Source of the DNA: Desulfobacteraceae bacterium | GTDB taxonomy: Bacteria; Desulfobacterota; Desulfobacteria; Desulfobacterales; UBA5852 | NCBI GenBank assembly: GCA_014237395.1 | Contig: JABZFP010000024.1 | Location: 1-54,553 of the forward strand | Length of the DNA: 54,553 bases | Direction: 5' to 3' | Shown here: one piece after another, positions 53,335-54,553 of the stretch | Layout of the letters: every line of letters starts with the position of its first letter | Numbering within the stretch: the stretch's first letter is position 1 | Notes under the pieces: model-generated | Seen by the model: the letters and a program-made list of their open reading frames with translations, nothing else | What the model was told of the DNA's origin: nothing | The model's database searches: none | Position numbers and translations under genes: made by a program

Positions 53335-53355
53335 GGTATGAGATTATGCTGTACG

Positions 53356-54553
53356 TTATTTGCCGAATATTTTCGGTGGGCGGGTGGTATCTCCCGTGGC
53401 ATTGGGAAAGTCCTCGGCCACATAGGCTTTTTCGCCGGTCTCGATCAGGTGGTTGGCTTCTTCCATAAAGTTGGCAAAGCGCAGCTTGACCTCGTAGAAG
53501 CCATGCCACCAGGCGTAGTCCGGGGCCATCATCATGGCGCCCATGCGGGCTCGGCGGCCCTCGTGGTGCCACAATTCATAGAACTCCACCTCCAGTCGCT
53601 CGTCGAAAAACTTGGTCTGGTCCAGCAGCCCCTTTTCGTTGAGTTCGTCAAACGTTTTCTTGGCCGGCTTGAAGTAGACCTCGTTGTACTCTTCCACGGC
53701 CTTGTCGAAACCGTCATAAAAGTCGTTGATCCAAGAGTCCCCGTGACAGGCGCTGCAGATGTTTTTCATCTTCTGGCGTTCGTCCTGCCAGTTGGTGCCG
53801 GAGGGAAACGGCTTGAAGTCCTGGGGGCGCACCGTCAGCGGGGCCTGAGTTTCCCAGGACAGACGCTGGGTGACATCGTGGCTGGTGGGCTCCTTGCCGG
53901 CGCCGGACATGTGGCAGGCCGCGCAGGTGGGGGCACGGTAATCCACGCCCGGGGTCCAGGTGCCGCCGGCCGCGTCGAAATTGTACTCGTCCTTGTAGGC
54001 GTGATAGATCGTGCCGTGCTTGGACTCCTCATAGATTTCGATCTGGGGGTGGTCCGGACCTAAATGGCACTGGTCGCAGGCTTCGGGCATGCGGGCTTCG
54101 GCCACTGAAAACCGGTGACGTGTGTGGCAGGACGTGCAGGAGCCCTTGCTACCGTCCAGGTTCAGCCGCCCCACGCCGGCGTTGGGCCAAGTGGTCGGAT
54201 CGATCTTGCCTTTGTCGTCGATCGCGATCACCGTGCCGTGGCAGTTGTAGCAACCGACCTTGCGCTCGTTGTCCGAGTTCATGCCCTTGTTCAGCCAGGG
54301 ATCGAGTTTCCACATGATTTCGATCGTGTTGGCGTGCTTGGACTTGCTGTACTGGGTGGCCTCGTCCGGATGACAGCGCGAACAGTCCTTGGGGGTGACA
54401 ATGGAGGCGATGGGCATTTTGTACTTGGCCTCGCCCCAGGGCATGTCGGAACGGCTGTAGTATTTTTCGTGATCCTGGGCGATGTCCTGGTCCCCGGGTT
54501 GCACCAAATGGCAGTCCAGACAGGTGATGTTGGCGTTGGCATGGCGGCTCTTG
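53356..54553 (-). CDS. Multihaem cytochrome c, hydroxylamine oxidoreductase (HAO) family, 5' end beyond the window
   Basis: The frame is open to the window edge; a GTG at 54507 is internal, since the upstream codons contain another haem site. Seven CXXCH motifs are visible in order: CLDCH, CSRCH, CYNCH, CTSCH, CDQCH, CAACH and CSACH. The eighth expected in octahaem HAO-type proteins would lie upstream. The C-terminal helical part, APDYAWWHGFYEVKLRF, followed by MEEANHLI, is typical of this family. In anaerobes HAO-like proteins reduce nitrite or hydroxylamine to ammonium. With NarGHI, Hcp and a flavodiiron protein nearby, it is a good candidate for the nitrite-reducing step. An oxidative role is less likely here. 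No NrfA is seen in the window. Confidence 0.85.
   Translation of the reverse strand, partial: KSRHANANITCLDCHLVQPGDQDIAQDHEKYYSRSDMPWGEAKYKMPIASIVTPKDCSRCHPDEATQYSKSKHANTIEIMWKLDPWLNKGMNSDNERKVGCYNCHGTVIAIDDKGKIDPTTWPNAGVGRLNLDGSKGSCTSCHTRHRFSVAEARMPEACDQCHLGPDHPQIEIYEESKHGTIYHAYKDEYNFDAAGGTWTPGVDYRAPTCAACHMSGAGKEPTSHDVTQRLSWETQAPLTVRPQDFKPFPSGTNWQDERQKMKNICSACHGDSWINDFYDGFDKAVEEYNEVYFKPAKKTFDELNEKGLLDQTKFFDERLEVEFYELWHHEGRRARMGAMMMAPDYAWWHGFYEVKLRFANFMEEANHLIETGEKAYVAEDFPNATGDTTRPPKIFGK

Overview
The window looks like the chromosome of an anaerobic deltaproteobacterium (Desulfobacterota, probably Desulfobacterales). The reasons are a trigger factor-clpP-clpX-lon cluster, a class I hybrid cluster protein, a flavodiiron protein, a two-CW cysteine domain on a kinase, an FmdE-like protein and a multihaem hydroxylamine-oxidoreductase-type cytochrome. 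This placement rests on gene content only; no marker gene gives a species.

1-14.3 kb is a tandem stack of genomic islands inserted at the 3' end of a tRNA-Pro(UGG) gene (14213-14289, minus). The last 47 bp of the tRNA region recur exactly at 7018-7064, and again, interrupted by a 59-bp palindromic insert, at 701-805. The inner side of the first two junctions carries a 146-bp repeat. Remains of one tyrosine recombinase family sit at 519-659 (catalytic Tyr codon now a stop) and 13699-14170 (internal deletion). Island 1 carries a five-gene minus-strand operon (VOC protein, SDR epimerase, thiamine-diphosphate enzyme, SCP2-like protein, zinc alcohol dehydrogenase) with a divergent TetR regulator and two matching operator-like repeats. 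Island 2 carries a ferric-iron ABC transporter and a P1B metal ATPase. An IS256-type element cuts a PAS-domain gene at the very left edge.

14.5-21.4 kb is core genome: tRNA-Leu, tig, clpP, clpX, lon (with a possible sigma-32 promoter), tRNA-Val, tRNA-Asp and two terminators.

21.4-26 kb is accessory DNA: an orphan 230-aa gene, the truncated N-terminus of a DISARM-DrmD-like helicase, an orphan secreted protein, and a compact 1.4-kb element. That element encodes two overlapping tyrosine recombinases and is bounded by perfect 11-bp inverted repeats and perfect 13-bp direct repeats.

26-35.6 kb is a respiratory nitrate reductase locus: narGHJI, a NarK-type transporter, an FmdE-like protein and a MoeA-like protein. 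A perfect FNR-type palindrome lies at the spacing expected of a class II promoter.

35.7-44.8 kb is a signalling region. Three plus-strand genes (caspase-like lipoprotein, DUF4384 protein, CHASE2-SpoIIE phosphatase) face three overlapping minus-strand genes (hemerythrin, two-CW/cNMP/Ser-Thr kinase, broken PP2C phosphatase). The second set has its own FNR-type box at the same spacing as the nar box, followed by an HPP membrane protein and a CBS protein. 45-49 kb holds a TetR-controlled MacAB-like export operon. 49-54.5 kb holds a MetE-like protein, flavodiiron protein, hybrid cluster protein and the HAO-type cytochrome, giving a nitrate-to-ammonium and NO-detoxification theme that connects the right half of the window.
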